Positions 45,244 through 53,187 of a stretch of DNA of 64,000 nucleotides are shown here, one piece after another. Each line of letters opens with the position of its first letter. The first letter of the stretch is position 1. The translations under genes were made by a program, and so were the position numbers. The stretch is from Ochrobactrum sp. BTU1. GTDB lineage: Bacteria > Pseudomonadota > Alphaproteobacteria > Rhizobiales > Rhizobiaceae. The stretch lies in contig CP076355.1 of the NCBI GenBank assembly GCA_018798825.1, positions 124,001-188,000 of the forward strand, written 5' to 3'. Under the pieces are notes generated by a model that was not told the origin of the DNA, did not search any database, and was given only the letters and a program-made list of their open reading frames with translations.

Positions 45244-45792
45244 GTGCTATGGCATTTAGCTATTCCGAATGAGCTTCGTTTGATGTGGAATCTGCAACGC
45301 CTTTTCCAGAACCATGCGCGGGAGCTGCATCGCTTTTTCCGGCGCAGAGGGCACAATGCAGAGACGGCGGCCGATCTGACGCAAGATACGTTTGTGCGAG
45401 TGATGTCGGCAACACCATCAGCCAATGAACATAATCCGCGCGCCTATCTGCATCAGGTAGCACGCAACCTGTCCATTGATCTCTACCGCCGCGAGCGCAT
45501 CGTTGAATATGTCGATATGCCTGACGAAGAATGGCGCCGCGTTGCCGATACGACACCTACGCCAGAAACTATCGTCTATGACCGACAGCGCCTCTTGATT
45601 ATTGAAAAGGCGCTGCTTGAGTTGCCTGAACAAACACGCCGTGCGTTTGAACTGCATCGTCTCGATGAAAAGACGATTGCTGAAGTGGCCAGCGAACTGG
45701 GGCTTTCCGTCTCGCGAACATGGACATTGATCAAGCGTGGTTACGTGCATCTGAGAGCGTGTTTGAATGAAGATCCGGCTGGCAGTCTTTAA
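45244..45792 (+). CDS. ECF RNA polymerase sigma factor, FecI type
   Basis: About 182 residues. Region 2 (NHARELHRFFRRRGHNAETAADLTQDTFVRVM) is represented by DLTQDTFVRV and the -10 recognition part PRAYLHQVARNLSIDLYRRER. Region 4 is LPEQTRRAFELHRLDEKTIAEVA with VSRTWTLIKRG. The product directs RNA polymerase to the receptor promoter when released by the FecR protein encoded next. The start is uncertain: GTG 45244 has GGAGAGGA just upstream, while ATG 45283 gives a 169-residue form closer to the usual length. Confidence 0.87.
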   Translation: MLWHLAIPNELRLMWNLQRLFQNHARELHRFFRRRGHNAETAADLTQDTFVRVMSATPSANEHNPRAYLHQVARNLSIDLYRRERIVEYVDMPDEEWRRVADTTPTPETIVYDRQRLLIIEKALLELPEQTRRAFELHRLDEKTIAEVASELGLSVSRTWTLIKRGYVHLRACLNEDPAGSL

Positions 45793-45894
45793 AAGAGAAA
45801 ATTCCCTCCCTTCATTCGTTATACTCAATAGGACATAATTTGAGAGAAGCAGTTCGGCGGTGAGAAACGGCTGAATTAAAGAGGCTGATGCTGC

Positions 45895-46845
45895 ATGGAT
45901 GTCGAATTATCGGAAAGCGAAAAGCTGTTCGAAGAAGCATTGGATATTGTCATCCGCATTCAGGATGATCCGGATAATCCTGTGGCCCAAGAGCTGGTCA
46001 ACCGCTGGCGTGCGCGTGGACCGGAACACGAAACCGCCTGGCGTGAGGCGATGGAAATTTATGGCATGACGGGTAAAGTCATGCATGATCAGCGCCGTAC
46101 GGCAGCTCCGAAAATATCCCGCCGTTCGATCCTCACGGTCGGAGCAGCTGGGCTTTCCGTTGTTGCAGTCGGGGCACTTTTTGGGCCGCAGCTGATGTTG
46201 CAGGCACAAGCGGATTACATGACCGCTTCCGCTCAGTTGCAGGATGTACCGCTGCCGGATGGCAGTCGTGCAATGCTTGGTCCTGATAGTGCGATCCAAC
46301 TACGATTTAGCCCGAATGAGCGCCGCGTCGAGCTTCTTGCTGGAATGGCATTTTTCGATGTGAAGCCCGATCCTGTACGTCCATTCAGTGTGCAGACCGG
46401 AAAGCTTACCGCGACCGCACTTGGTACTGCTTTCGATGTGAGCAATGACGCGGGTTATCTCTCGGTTTCGGTGGGTCATGGTTTGGTCGCCGTCAGGCCG
46501 ACCGGTGTGAACGACACTGTGACACCACTTGGGCAGGGCGATTGGCTGTCGTTCAATGTGCAAAGCCATGACTTCGAGCGTGGTAATCGTGACGTTTCCC
46601 AAATTGCAGCCTGGCGTCAGGGAATGCTGGTGGCCGAGCGCGATACGATTGCGTCAGTTGTCGCGCGCATTGCACGCTGGCAATCAGGCCGGGTGCTGCT
46701 GGCTCAATCGAGCTTTGGCACACAACGCATTAGTGGTGTGTTCGATCTCAACCAACCGATTGCCGCGCTGGAAGCAGTGGTTGAACCTTATGGCGGAAAA
46801 GTTCGGCAGATATCGCCTTGGCTGACGGTCATTTCGTCAATCTGA
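45895..46845 (+). CDS. FecR-type anti-sigma factor / signal transducer
   Basis: 316 residues. The cytoplasmic N-terminus (1-about 75) should bind the sigma factor. A membrane helix (SILTVGAAGLSVVAVGALFG, preceded by an RR pair as seen in Tat-routed FecR proteins) leads into the periplasmic FecR domain, with LPDGSRAMLGPDSAIQL and LLAGMAFFDV. The C-terminus (RISGVFDLNQPIAALEAVV) is an STN-like segment that contacts the receptor. It sits between the sigma and receptor genes in the canonical order. Confidence 0.9.
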   Translation: MDVELSESEKLFEEALDIVIRIQDDPDNPVAQELVNRWRARGPEHETAWREAMEIYGMTGKVMHDQRRTAAPKISRRSILTVGAAGLSVVAVGALFGPQLMLQAQADYMTASAQLQDVPLPDGSRAMLGPDSAIQLRFSPNERRVELLAGMAFFDVKPDPVRPFSVQTGKLTATALGTAFDVSNDAGYLSVSVGHGLVAVRPTGVNDTVTPLGQGDWLSFNVQSHDFERGNRDVSQIAAWRQGMLVAERDTIASVVARIARWQSGRVLLAQSSFGTQRISGVFDLNQPIAALEAVVEPYGGKVRQISPWLTVISSI

Positions 46846-46961
46846 TATTTTTTTGATGCAAGGGGAGAAAATCCTAAAGCCCCGCTCGTTGTAAGCATCA
46901 GGGTCGGACGTTAGCTGCTGCCATACAACCGCCTTTTCACCAAAAGATGGAGTGGTTGGAC

Positions 46962-49900
46962 ATGGGGCGTCGGGTTAATAAAAGTGTTGTGCAGCGCTTG
47001 GGGACGAAAATTCTGACAGCAGCACTTCTGGGTTCTACATGCGTTTATGCCTTATCCCTTTCGACAGCTTTTCAAGCGCAAGCGCAGACTGCTCGGCAGG
47101 TTTCTTTCAATATTCCCGCAGGCTCACTGTCTTCAGCACTCGCCAATTTCGGTCGGCAGGCTGGAATGCAGGTGACCTATCAGCCGCAGATCGCTTCCGC
47201 TAAACAGGCTCCCGCCGTTTCGGGCATGATGACGCCACAAGATGCACTTTCGCGTCTGCTTGCGGGATCTGGTATTTCCCATCGTTTCACGGGTAGCAAC
47301 ACAGTTGCGTTGGCCGCGCAACCGGCGGCCGCGCAGGCACCATTGACCCCTGACGGCACCACACTGCTTGATACGATTACCGTCACCGGCGGTGCGGGCG
47401 TGGTGGGGGCAGAAGCACCGTATCAAACGGCAGCACCGACCAATTATATCTCGTCCGAAACCATTGAGCGTTTCCGCGGCTCAAGCCCTGCCGATATTTT
47501 CCGCGGTACGCCGGGGGTGATGTCCGGTGAAGCGCGTAACGGTGCGGGCTCGGTCGATGTCAATATTCGCGGTATGCAGGGCATGGGGCGTGTTGCAACC
47601 ACGATTGATGGCGCTGAAAACAGCGTGACCGTTTATCAGGGCTATCAAGGTCTTTCCAATCGTACTTACATTGATCCCGATCTGATTGCGGGCCTTGATA
47701 TCAACAAAGGCTCGGACGCATCCTCGCGTGGTATCGCGGGCAACGTCGCCATTCGAACACTCGATGCTGATGATATCGTCAAGGAAGGCGATAACTGGGG
47801 TATGCGTGTGAAAGGTGAATATGGCTCGAATTCCTCATCACCGCATGCGGGCGCCAAGGGTGGGTATGCATGGCCCTATTCGCCGAGTGACGTCCCGGAA
47901 GTCGTTGGGTCGCCCGACGGTATGAACCGTCCTTCTTTCCTTACACCGACCAATGGCTCTGCCAGTATTGTCGCTGCGATCAAGGAAGAGAATTACGATT
48001 TCTTTGCGGGCTATGCTTATCGCAAGCGCGGCAATTATCATGCGGGCAAGCATGGCCCGTCAGCCGATCCGGTGAATATCGGCCCTGCCAGGACCTGCAA
48101 TACATCGGGTTCTTGGTGTCAGAACTGGCCTGAATATGTCGAAAACGGCGGCCTTACGAATTATCGTGCTGGCGAAGAAGTCCTCAATACGCAGCTTGAG
48201 ACCAAATCCTTCTTGACGAAAGCGACGCTGCGCTTTGATGGCGGTCATACGCTGAAGCTGGGCTATACTGGTTTTCGTGGGGAGGCTGGCGATCTTCTTG
48301 CATCCCGTTTCACAGGGGACAGAAATCAACCTGTTCAGCAGGAGCTGACATCTGGTTCCAAGCTCGATACCGGCACCCTGCGCTATTATTGGAACCCGGA
48401 TGACAATGAACTCATTGATCTGAAAGCAAATCTTTGGGTTACAAAACTGGAACTGCGTAATCCACGTCGCGGTAACATGATACCGACATTGGAATCTCTC
48501 GGCCTTTCGCCGAATTTCCGCACTGGATCGAATACGATCATGTGGGGCGGCGATGTTGCCAATACGTCGAAGTTTTCGTTTGGCGACTATGGCGATCTCG
48601 ACCTAAATTATGGTGTGTCTTATCTCAGGGAAGATACGCGTCCGAGTGCTTATACTAACGAACTTGAGGGCTGGCTAAACCTGCGTGACGCTTATCGTGA
48701 CGAACTTGGCGTCTTCACCAAAGCAGCCTACAAGCCAGTCGACTGGCTGACATTGAATGCTGGCCTGCGTTATTCGCATTACTGGTCACATGACCGCCGC
48801 ACTGAGGCCAACTCTGCTGTACAGCTAAACCCGGAACCCAACCGCGATTCAGGTGGTTTCAGTCCATCGGTCGGCGTGACGGTCGAACCTTTCGATGGCA
48901 GCCAACTTTATGTCAATTATTCCAACGCGCTACGCTATCCGAGCCTGTTTGAATCGGTTTCAGCCTTCACCGTCATTCCCAATGCCGGATTGCGGCCAGA
49001 GCGTTCCAGCAACTGGGAAGTTGGGGCGAACTTCACGCGAGATGGTCTGTTGAATGATGACGATCGCGGCATGGTCAAGTTTGGCTACTTTAACTGGGAC
49101 GTTAAAGATTATGTTGCGCGTGCATTCCGCGATTTCTACGATAACAGCGGAAAATTTGTCTACAGCGGTATGCAGGTCTACAACATTGATCGCGCACGCT
49201 TTTCAGGTCTTGAATTCTCAAACCGTTACGAGGCCGGCGGGTTTACTGCCGATTTCTCGGCCAACTATTATCTTGATGTACAATTCTGCCGCACCTCTGA
49301 CACCTGTGGAGCCAAGTCGCTTTATGGTGACTATGCGACCAACCAGGTGCCTCCGAAATACAGCGTGGATCTGACACTCTCGCAGAAGATGCTTGAAGAC
49401 AGGCTGACGCTTGGCGGGCGTGTTTCTTACGTCGGTCCGCGTGCGATTGGTCATGGTGATGTCACAGCGGTGGGTGCTGGTGAATTTATTTCGCTGACAC
49501 GCTGGAAGCCCTATACGCTCATCGATGTCTTTGCCGAATATAAGATCAACGACAGCCTGACCGCGACAGCTCGTATTGAAAATTTGACGGATCAATATTA
49601 CGTCGATCCGCTTGGCTTGGTGAACCAGCCTGGTCCGGGCCGGACGTTCTATGCGGGCCTTACCAGCAATTTCGGCGGCGATCAGCGCCTGCCGCAACTC
49701 TCGCCATTCTCCCGGTCACAGGGTGGGGCACCGGGAATCGACTGGACCGGCTTCTACGGCGGTGTTCATACCGGTATGACTTCCGGGCGCACTTGGGGCA
49801 ATACGACTGCGCTTGATGGCACGGTTGATCCGATATCGGCGAGTGAATCTGCGGATCGTGGATTTGGCAATTCGGCCCTGTTCGGCGTGCAGGCGGGTTA

Positions 49901-50585
49901 TAACCACCAGTTCAGCAACCGGGTCGTACTTGGTATCGAAGCCGATGTCAGCAAAACGCGTTTGAAGGGCGCGCAGGCGGCCTTCATGCAGGAAGACTGG
50001 ATTGCTGCTGAAAAGGACATTGCCGGTATTCAGGCAAACACGCATTACGACATTGATTGGACGGGGTCCATTCGCGGTCGCCTTGGTTATGCGCTGGATA
50101 ATCGCTGGCTTGTCTATGGAACGGCGGGTGTAGCCTTCGCGCATGAGAAGCAGACCCGCGACCAGTACCGCTATTCTGAAGATATCATGGGCAAGGCAAG
50201 CTCAAGCCTGTTCTTCGTCGATCAATTGTCGGGAATGCGAACGGGCGTCACCGTTGGCGGCGGTGTTGAATATGCAATCAACGATCGCTGGTCGGTCATG
50301 GCCGATTATACCTATAGCCGCTTTGGCAACCGCAGCTTCAGCTTTGAAAATGCGCGTGCCGGAACAGGGGGCAACTACACGACCAGAGAGCAGACAGGTG
50401 TGGAAATTACACCTCCCGAACCATTTCTTTGTGAAATTCTGGGAGATCCCTACTGCGATCCATCCGAAAAACCGGTCTATAAATATACCGACCACACTGG
50501 CAGCTCGAATATCGCCAATGGCCGCAAAGCTTCCAATTCACTGGATACACACACCGTGAAACTTGGCCTCAATTTCCACTTTTAA
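46962..50585 (+). CDS. TonB-dependent transducer fused to a C-terminal Omp25/Omp31-like beta-barrel
   Basis: About 1207 residues, much longer than the family's usual 750-900. The order is: signal peptide (to about AQAQTA, residue 42), STN signalling domain (about 45-105; IPAGSLSSALANFGRQAG), TonB box (LLDTITVTGG), plug (NIRGMQGMGRVATTIDGAE) and a 22-strand barrel. The barrel ends in the canonical PGRTFYAGLTSNF near residue 905. A linker of about 25 residues then leads to a second domain starting IDWTGFYGGVHTGM (about 926). This has features of Omp25/Omp31-type 8-strand barrels (WTGFYGG, GFGNSALFGVQAGYNHQF, SIRGRLGYALDNRWLVYGT) and ends in its own terminal Phe signal (LNFHF). Brucella Omp31 and Bartonella Hbp proteins bind hemin. 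The frame is open throughout. I prefer ATG 46962 (GGAG nine bases upstream) over 46947. Confidence 0.88.
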   Translation: MGRRVNKSVVQRLGTKILTAALLGSTCVYALSLSTAFQAQAQTARQVSFNIPAGSLSSALANFGRQAGMQVTYQPQIASAKQAPAVSGMMTPQDALSRLLAGSGISHRFTGSNTVALAAQPAAAQAPLTPDGTTLLDTITVTGGAGVVGAEAPYQTAAPTNYISSETIERFRGSSPADIFRGTPGVMSGEARNGAGSVDVNIRGMQGMGRVATTIDGAENSVTVYQGYQGLSNRTYIDPDLIAGLDINKGSDASSRGIAGNVAIRTLDADDIVKEGDNWGMRVKGEYGSNSSSPHAGAKGGYAWPYSPSDVPEVVGSPDGMNRPSFLTPTNGSASIVAAIKEENYDFFAGYAYRKRGNYHAGKHGPSADPVNIGPARTCNTSGSWCQNWPEYVENGGLTNYRAGEEVLNTQLETKSFLTKATLRFDGGHTLKLGYTGFRGEAGDLLASRFTGDRNQPVQQELTSGSKLDTGTLRYYWNPDDNELIDLKANLWVTKLELRNPRRGNMIPTLESLGLSPNFRTGSNTIMWGGDVANTSKFSFGDYGDLDLNYGVSYLREDTRPSAYTNELEGWLNLRDAYRDELGVFTKAAYKPVDWLTLNAGLRYSHYWSHDRRTEANSAVQLNPEPNRDSGGFSPSVGVTVEPFDGSQLYVNYSNALRYPSLFESVSAFTVIPNAGLRPERSSNWEVGANFTRDGLLNDDDRGMVKFGYFNWDVKDYVARAFRDFYDNSGKFVYSGMQVYNIDRARFSGLEFSNRYEAGGFTADFSANYYLDVQFCRTSDTCGAKSLYGDYATNQVPPKYSVDLTLSQKMLEDRLTLGGRVSYVGPRAIGHGDVTAVGAGEFISLTRWKPYTLIDVFAEYKINDSLTATARIENLTDQYYVDPLGLVNQPGPGRTFYAGLTSNFGGDQRLPQLSPFSRSQGGAPGIDWTGFYGGVHTGMTSGRTWGNTTALDGTVDPISASESADRGFGNSALFGVQAGYNHQFSNRVVLGIEADVSKTRLKGAQAAFMQEDWIAAEKDIAGIQANTHYDIDWTGSIRGRLGYALDNRWLVYGTAGVAFAHEKQTRDQYRYSEDIMGKASSSLFFVDQLSGMRTGVTVGGGVEYAINDRWSVMADYTYSRFGNRSFSFENARAGTGGNYTTREQTGVEITPPEPFLCEILGDPYCDPSEKPVYKYTDHTGSSNIANGRKASNSLDTHTVKLGLNFHF

Positions 50586-50676
50586 TTGGGATTAGGTGCG
50601 ACATTTTGGCCAGGGTGAAGTTTTTTTGCCTTGGCATTGCAAAAAATTGCGTCCTCAATCGTCTTAATTAGTAGAG

Positions 50677-50709
50677 CGGTGTTATCGGCTTTACGCGCTG
50701 AGAACACCG
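50677..50709 (+). promoter_or_regulatory. Hairpin in the heme oxygenase leader
   Basis: CGGTGTT (50677-50683) pairs with AACACCG (50703-50709) over a 19-base loop, ending 22 bases before the heme oxygenase start. It has no T run behind it, so it is not a terminator. It may be an mRNA structure or a protein-binding inverted repeat; function unknown. Confidence 0.3.
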
Positions 50710-50731
50710 TCTATCAATAGGGATATTCGAA

Positions 50732-51349
50732 ATGACTGATGTTGCTACACTTGAGCACCCCGTTGCTCTTCCCCGCTCTAAGCGCTTGAAAGCGCGAACG
50801 ACGGGCACTCACGAACGTCTTGATCAGACCATCATGGCGGGCAAACCATTTGCCAGCCGCGAAAGCTATGCATTGTTCGTTGAGGTGCAGTATCAGTTCC
50901 ACCGTGACATTAATGCGCTTTACGATGATGCCGCGCTGGATGCGTTGCTGCCCGATCTAAACGGGCGCCGTCGCCTTGAGCAGGTTGGTCAGGACATGAT
51001 CGATCTCGGTTTCGAGCTGCCTGCAGCAGATGGCGCGCCTGCCTTCCCTGCCGGAAGTGACATTGATCTGCCGACCGCACTTGGCTGGCTCTATGTGGCT
51101 GAAGGCTCCAACCTCGGTGCGGCCTTTCTGCTCAAAGAAGCGCTGAAGCTGGGCTTGTCTGAAGAGCTTGGTGCGCGCCATCTGGCCGGTGCTCCTGAAG
51201 GTCGCGGACTGCATTGGCGGACCTTCACTGCGGCACTTGATGAGATTGAGCTTTCTGACGCTGAGGAAGAACGCGTGGTCGCTGGTGCGGAAGCTGCTTT
51301 CCGCCGTGTCCATGTACTGGTGCGGAAAATCTTTCATGACCGTCTCTAA
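50732..51349 (+). CDS. Heme oxygenase (biliverdin-producing)
   Basis: 205 residues, all-alpha. The presumed proximal heme ligand is His27 in GTHERLDQ. The distal helix region GWLYVAEGSNLGAAFL corresponds to the family's LYVxEGSxLGG. It opens heme to biliverdin, CO and Fe2+ in the cytoplasm and so frees iron from heme brought in by the flanking receptors. It resembles the Pseudomonas HemO/PigA class. GGGA lies upstream of the ATG. It begins a plus-strand unit that runs through a membrane protein and Rrf2 regulator to tonB. Confidence 0.85.
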   Translation: MTDVATLEHPVALPRSKRLKARTTGTHERLDQTIMAGKPFASRESYALFVEVQYQFHRDINALYDDAALDALLPDLNGRRRLEQVGQDMIDLGFELPAADGAPAFPAGSDIDLPTALGWLYVAEGSNLGAAFLLKEALKLGLSEELGARHLAGAPEGRGLHWRTFTAALDEIELSDAEEERVVAGAEAAFRRVHVLVRKIFHDRL

Positions 51350-51779
51350 CCTGACGACTGCGAATAACGGGGCCGCCCAATTCGCCTATCCCGATGAGCG
51401 GCAGCGCGCAGGTTATCTCGCGTTGGGGCTGTTATTGGTCGTGGCAGCTTTGATTGGTTTGAAGATACCTATGATGCCTTCAGCCCTGTTTGTCTTTGGT
51501 GCAGCACTTTGCTTTGTACAGCTTTCATCCAGTATTCTAGGCTGGCTGGAAACCAACAGAAGTACACGCATTGTCATCGATGCATGGCGTGCACTCGGTG
51601 CTCTGCCCTTTCTGTTCAGGCTGTGCCTGCTCAGTCTGGTTACGGCAATCGGCTTGGCAGCCGTTGTTTTGAACCCTTATCTCTTCGGGGTGGAACTGGC
51701 AATCAATGCAATGCTGTTTGCAGGCCTCATGCTTTTTGTCGGCCCGCAATATCGAGAAGTGAAATTCGTTCCAGAATAG
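51336..51779 (+). CDS. Four-helix inner-membrane protein of unknown function
   Basis: 147 residues with four predicted membrane helices: AGYLALGLLLVVAALIGL, ALFVFGAALCFVQLSS, LCLLSLVTAIGLAAVV and ELAINAMLFAGLMLFV. The start ATG lies inside the heme oxygenase gene (14-base overlap), which suggests tight coupling. No catalytic motif is recognised. In this setting it could help export biliverdin, stabilise the TonB complex or serve heme transport, but none of this is shown. Confidence 0.65.
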   Translation: MTVSNLTTANNGAAQFAYPDERQRAGYLALGLLLVVAALIGLKIPMMPSALFVFGAALCFVQLSSSILGWLETNRSTRIVIDAWRALGALPFLFRLCLLSLVTAIGLAAVVLNPYLFGVELAINAMLFAGLMLFVGPQYREVKFVPE

Positions 51780-51791
51780 AGATAGTTTGCA

Positions 51792-52301
51792 ATGCGATTT
51801 ACCCGACAGGCAGAGCTTTCAATTGAGTTTCTTGTTCTTTGCGAGCGAGCACCAGATGGGACTGCGCTGACCACCCGTGCAGCGGCAGAAGCCACAGGCA
51901 CGACAAAAGATCACGCCGCGCAGATCGTTTCGGATCTCATACATCACGGTTTTCTGGTTGGCTCACGCGGGCGCGGTGGTGGCATCCGTCTTGCGCGCCC
52001 GGCAAAGACAATCAATGTCGGAACAGTTCTGCGACTGATGCAGCCGGGTTTCGATGAACAGGCGACAAAGCAGTCTGGATCAGATTCAGCATTCGGCATG
52101 TTGCTGCAGGCAGCCTTGCGGTCCTTCGTGGCGGCTTTTGATGATTTCACCATTGCAGATCTTGCGATTGAGACCAGTGACGGTCGCCTGGCTTGTCTTG
52201 ATTGCGATCTGCGCAATCTGATCAACCACGGTCAAATGCTCTCTGAGCTGCGCCGCAGAAGCGAATATACGGATGTGCCTGCCTGGGCGGGCGCGTCATG
52301 A
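51792..52301 (+). CDS. Rrf2-family regulator with non-canonical cysteines
   Basis: 169 residues. The N-terminal winged helix is typical (MRFTRQAELSIEFLVLC, TRAAAEATGTTKDHAAQIVS, GRGGGIRLARPAKTINVGTV). Classical members bind an Fe-S cluster with three Cys between the dimer helix and its end. Here that stretch (about 85-120) has none, and a CLDC pair occurs further C-terminal (about 138-141), after FTIADL. It probably regulates this heme operon, with an altered or lost cluster. Its stop overlaps the tonB start (ATGA). Confidence 0.78.
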   Translation: MRFTRQAELSIEFLVLCERAPDGTALTTRAAAEATGTTKDHAAQIVSDLIHHGFLVGSRGRGGGIRLARPAKTINVGTVLRLMQPGFDEQATKQSGSDSAFGMLLQAALRSFVAAFDDFTIADLAIETSDGRLACLDCDLRNLINHGQMLSELRRRSEYTDVPAWAGAS

Positions 52302-53149
52302 ATGGTCCAACGGATAGTATCGGGGTGCGCGAGAGCTTTAGCGAGCTTGCGCTCTGGGCGGGGGCAAGCCTTCTCGTACTATCCTTGCATGTGGGAGCCG
52401 CAATGTGGCTTCTACGTGAGCCGGACATGATGGCGGCCGATGATACGCCGCCGGCCGCTATCATGATCGAGCTGGCGGAAACGCCTGAAGCAACTGAAAC
52501 CGAAGAAAACGAGCTATCACCGGATGAAGTGATGTCGGATGCAAGCGCTGCAGCCGAGAAGGTTGAAGAACCTGTCGATGAACCTGTACTCGAGCAGGAA
52601 GTGGTTCAGGACGAGCCGGAGCCTGTGGAGGAAGAGCCTCGGGAAGAAATAGCGCAGCTCGATAAGGTTGAGGTTCCACTACCTGTCGCAAAACCTAAGC
52701 CGCCGGAGCCCAAAAAGGAAATCGTCAAGAAGGATGAGCCGAAGAAGAAGCCGGTGAAACAGCGCGAACAGGCATCGGCCAAGCAAGCAGTGAAGGCACA
52801 GGCACAGGTCACGCAGTCCAGTCGCAACGCAGCGAGACAGTCAGCTTCCGGTTTGTTTGCATCCTCTATGACACCGGCGCGCTGGCAATCGCGTTTAATG
52901 GCACATCTGGAGCGCCGCAAGAAATATCCATCGGGTTCCAAGTCGCGTCGGGAAGAGGGCACCGTTTATGTTCGGTTTCGCATCGATGATAGCGGCAAGG
53001 TACTTTCTGCGACGCTTGCGCGATCTTCTGGCTGGCCGGAGCTTGATAATGAGGTGCTATCGCTGGTTCAGCGAGCTTCACCGGTTCCCGCTCCCCCACC
53101 AGACGTCAACAAGACGATCACCGCGCCAGTCAAATTCAACAGACGATAA
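52298..53149 (+). CDS. tonB: TonB energy-transducing protein
   Basis: 283 residues. One N-terminal membrane helix (LALWAGASLLVLSLHVGAAM) is followed by a long acidic then Pro-Lys-rich spacer (EEPVDEPVLEQ, then KPKPPEPKKEIVKKDEPKKK) and a C-terminal TonB fold (TVYVRFRIDDSGKVLSATL). With ExbB/ExbD, not encoded here, it transmits the proton-motive force to outer-membrane receptors. It probably serves both flanking receptors. It is convergent with the second receptor gene across a shared terminator. Confidence 0.9.
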   Translation: MNGPTDSIGVRESFSELALWAGASLLVLSLHVGAAMWLLREPDMMAADDTPPAAIMIELAETPEATETEENELSPDEVMSDASAAAEKVEEPVDEPVLEQEVVQDEPEPVEEEPREEIAQLDKVEVPLPVAKPKPPEPKKEIVKKDEPKKKPVKQREQASAKQAVKAQAQVTQSSRNAARQSASGLFASSMTPARWQSRLMAHLERRKKYPSGSKSRREEGTVYVRFRIDDSGKVLSATLARSSGWPELDNEVLSLVQRASPVPAPPPDVNKTITAPVKFNRR

Positions 53150-53154
53150 AAGAA

Positions 53155-53178
53155 GGACTGGAAACGAATTTCCAGCCC
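53155..53178. terminator. Bidirectional terminator between tonB and the convergent receptor gene
   Basis: CTGGAAA (53158-53164) pairs with TTTCCAG (53169-53175) over a 4-base loop (CGAA). Short A/T tracts flank both sides, so it can serve both converging genes. Confidence 0.65.
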
Positions 53179-53187
53179 TTTGATAAT

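Noticed and set aside
46870..46900. GAGAAAAT and CGTT spaced like an ECF-type promoter upstream of the fused receptor gene
   Set aside because: Spacing and sequence fit known FecI-type promoters only loosely, and no matching pair was found before the other receptor, so I do not list it as a feature.
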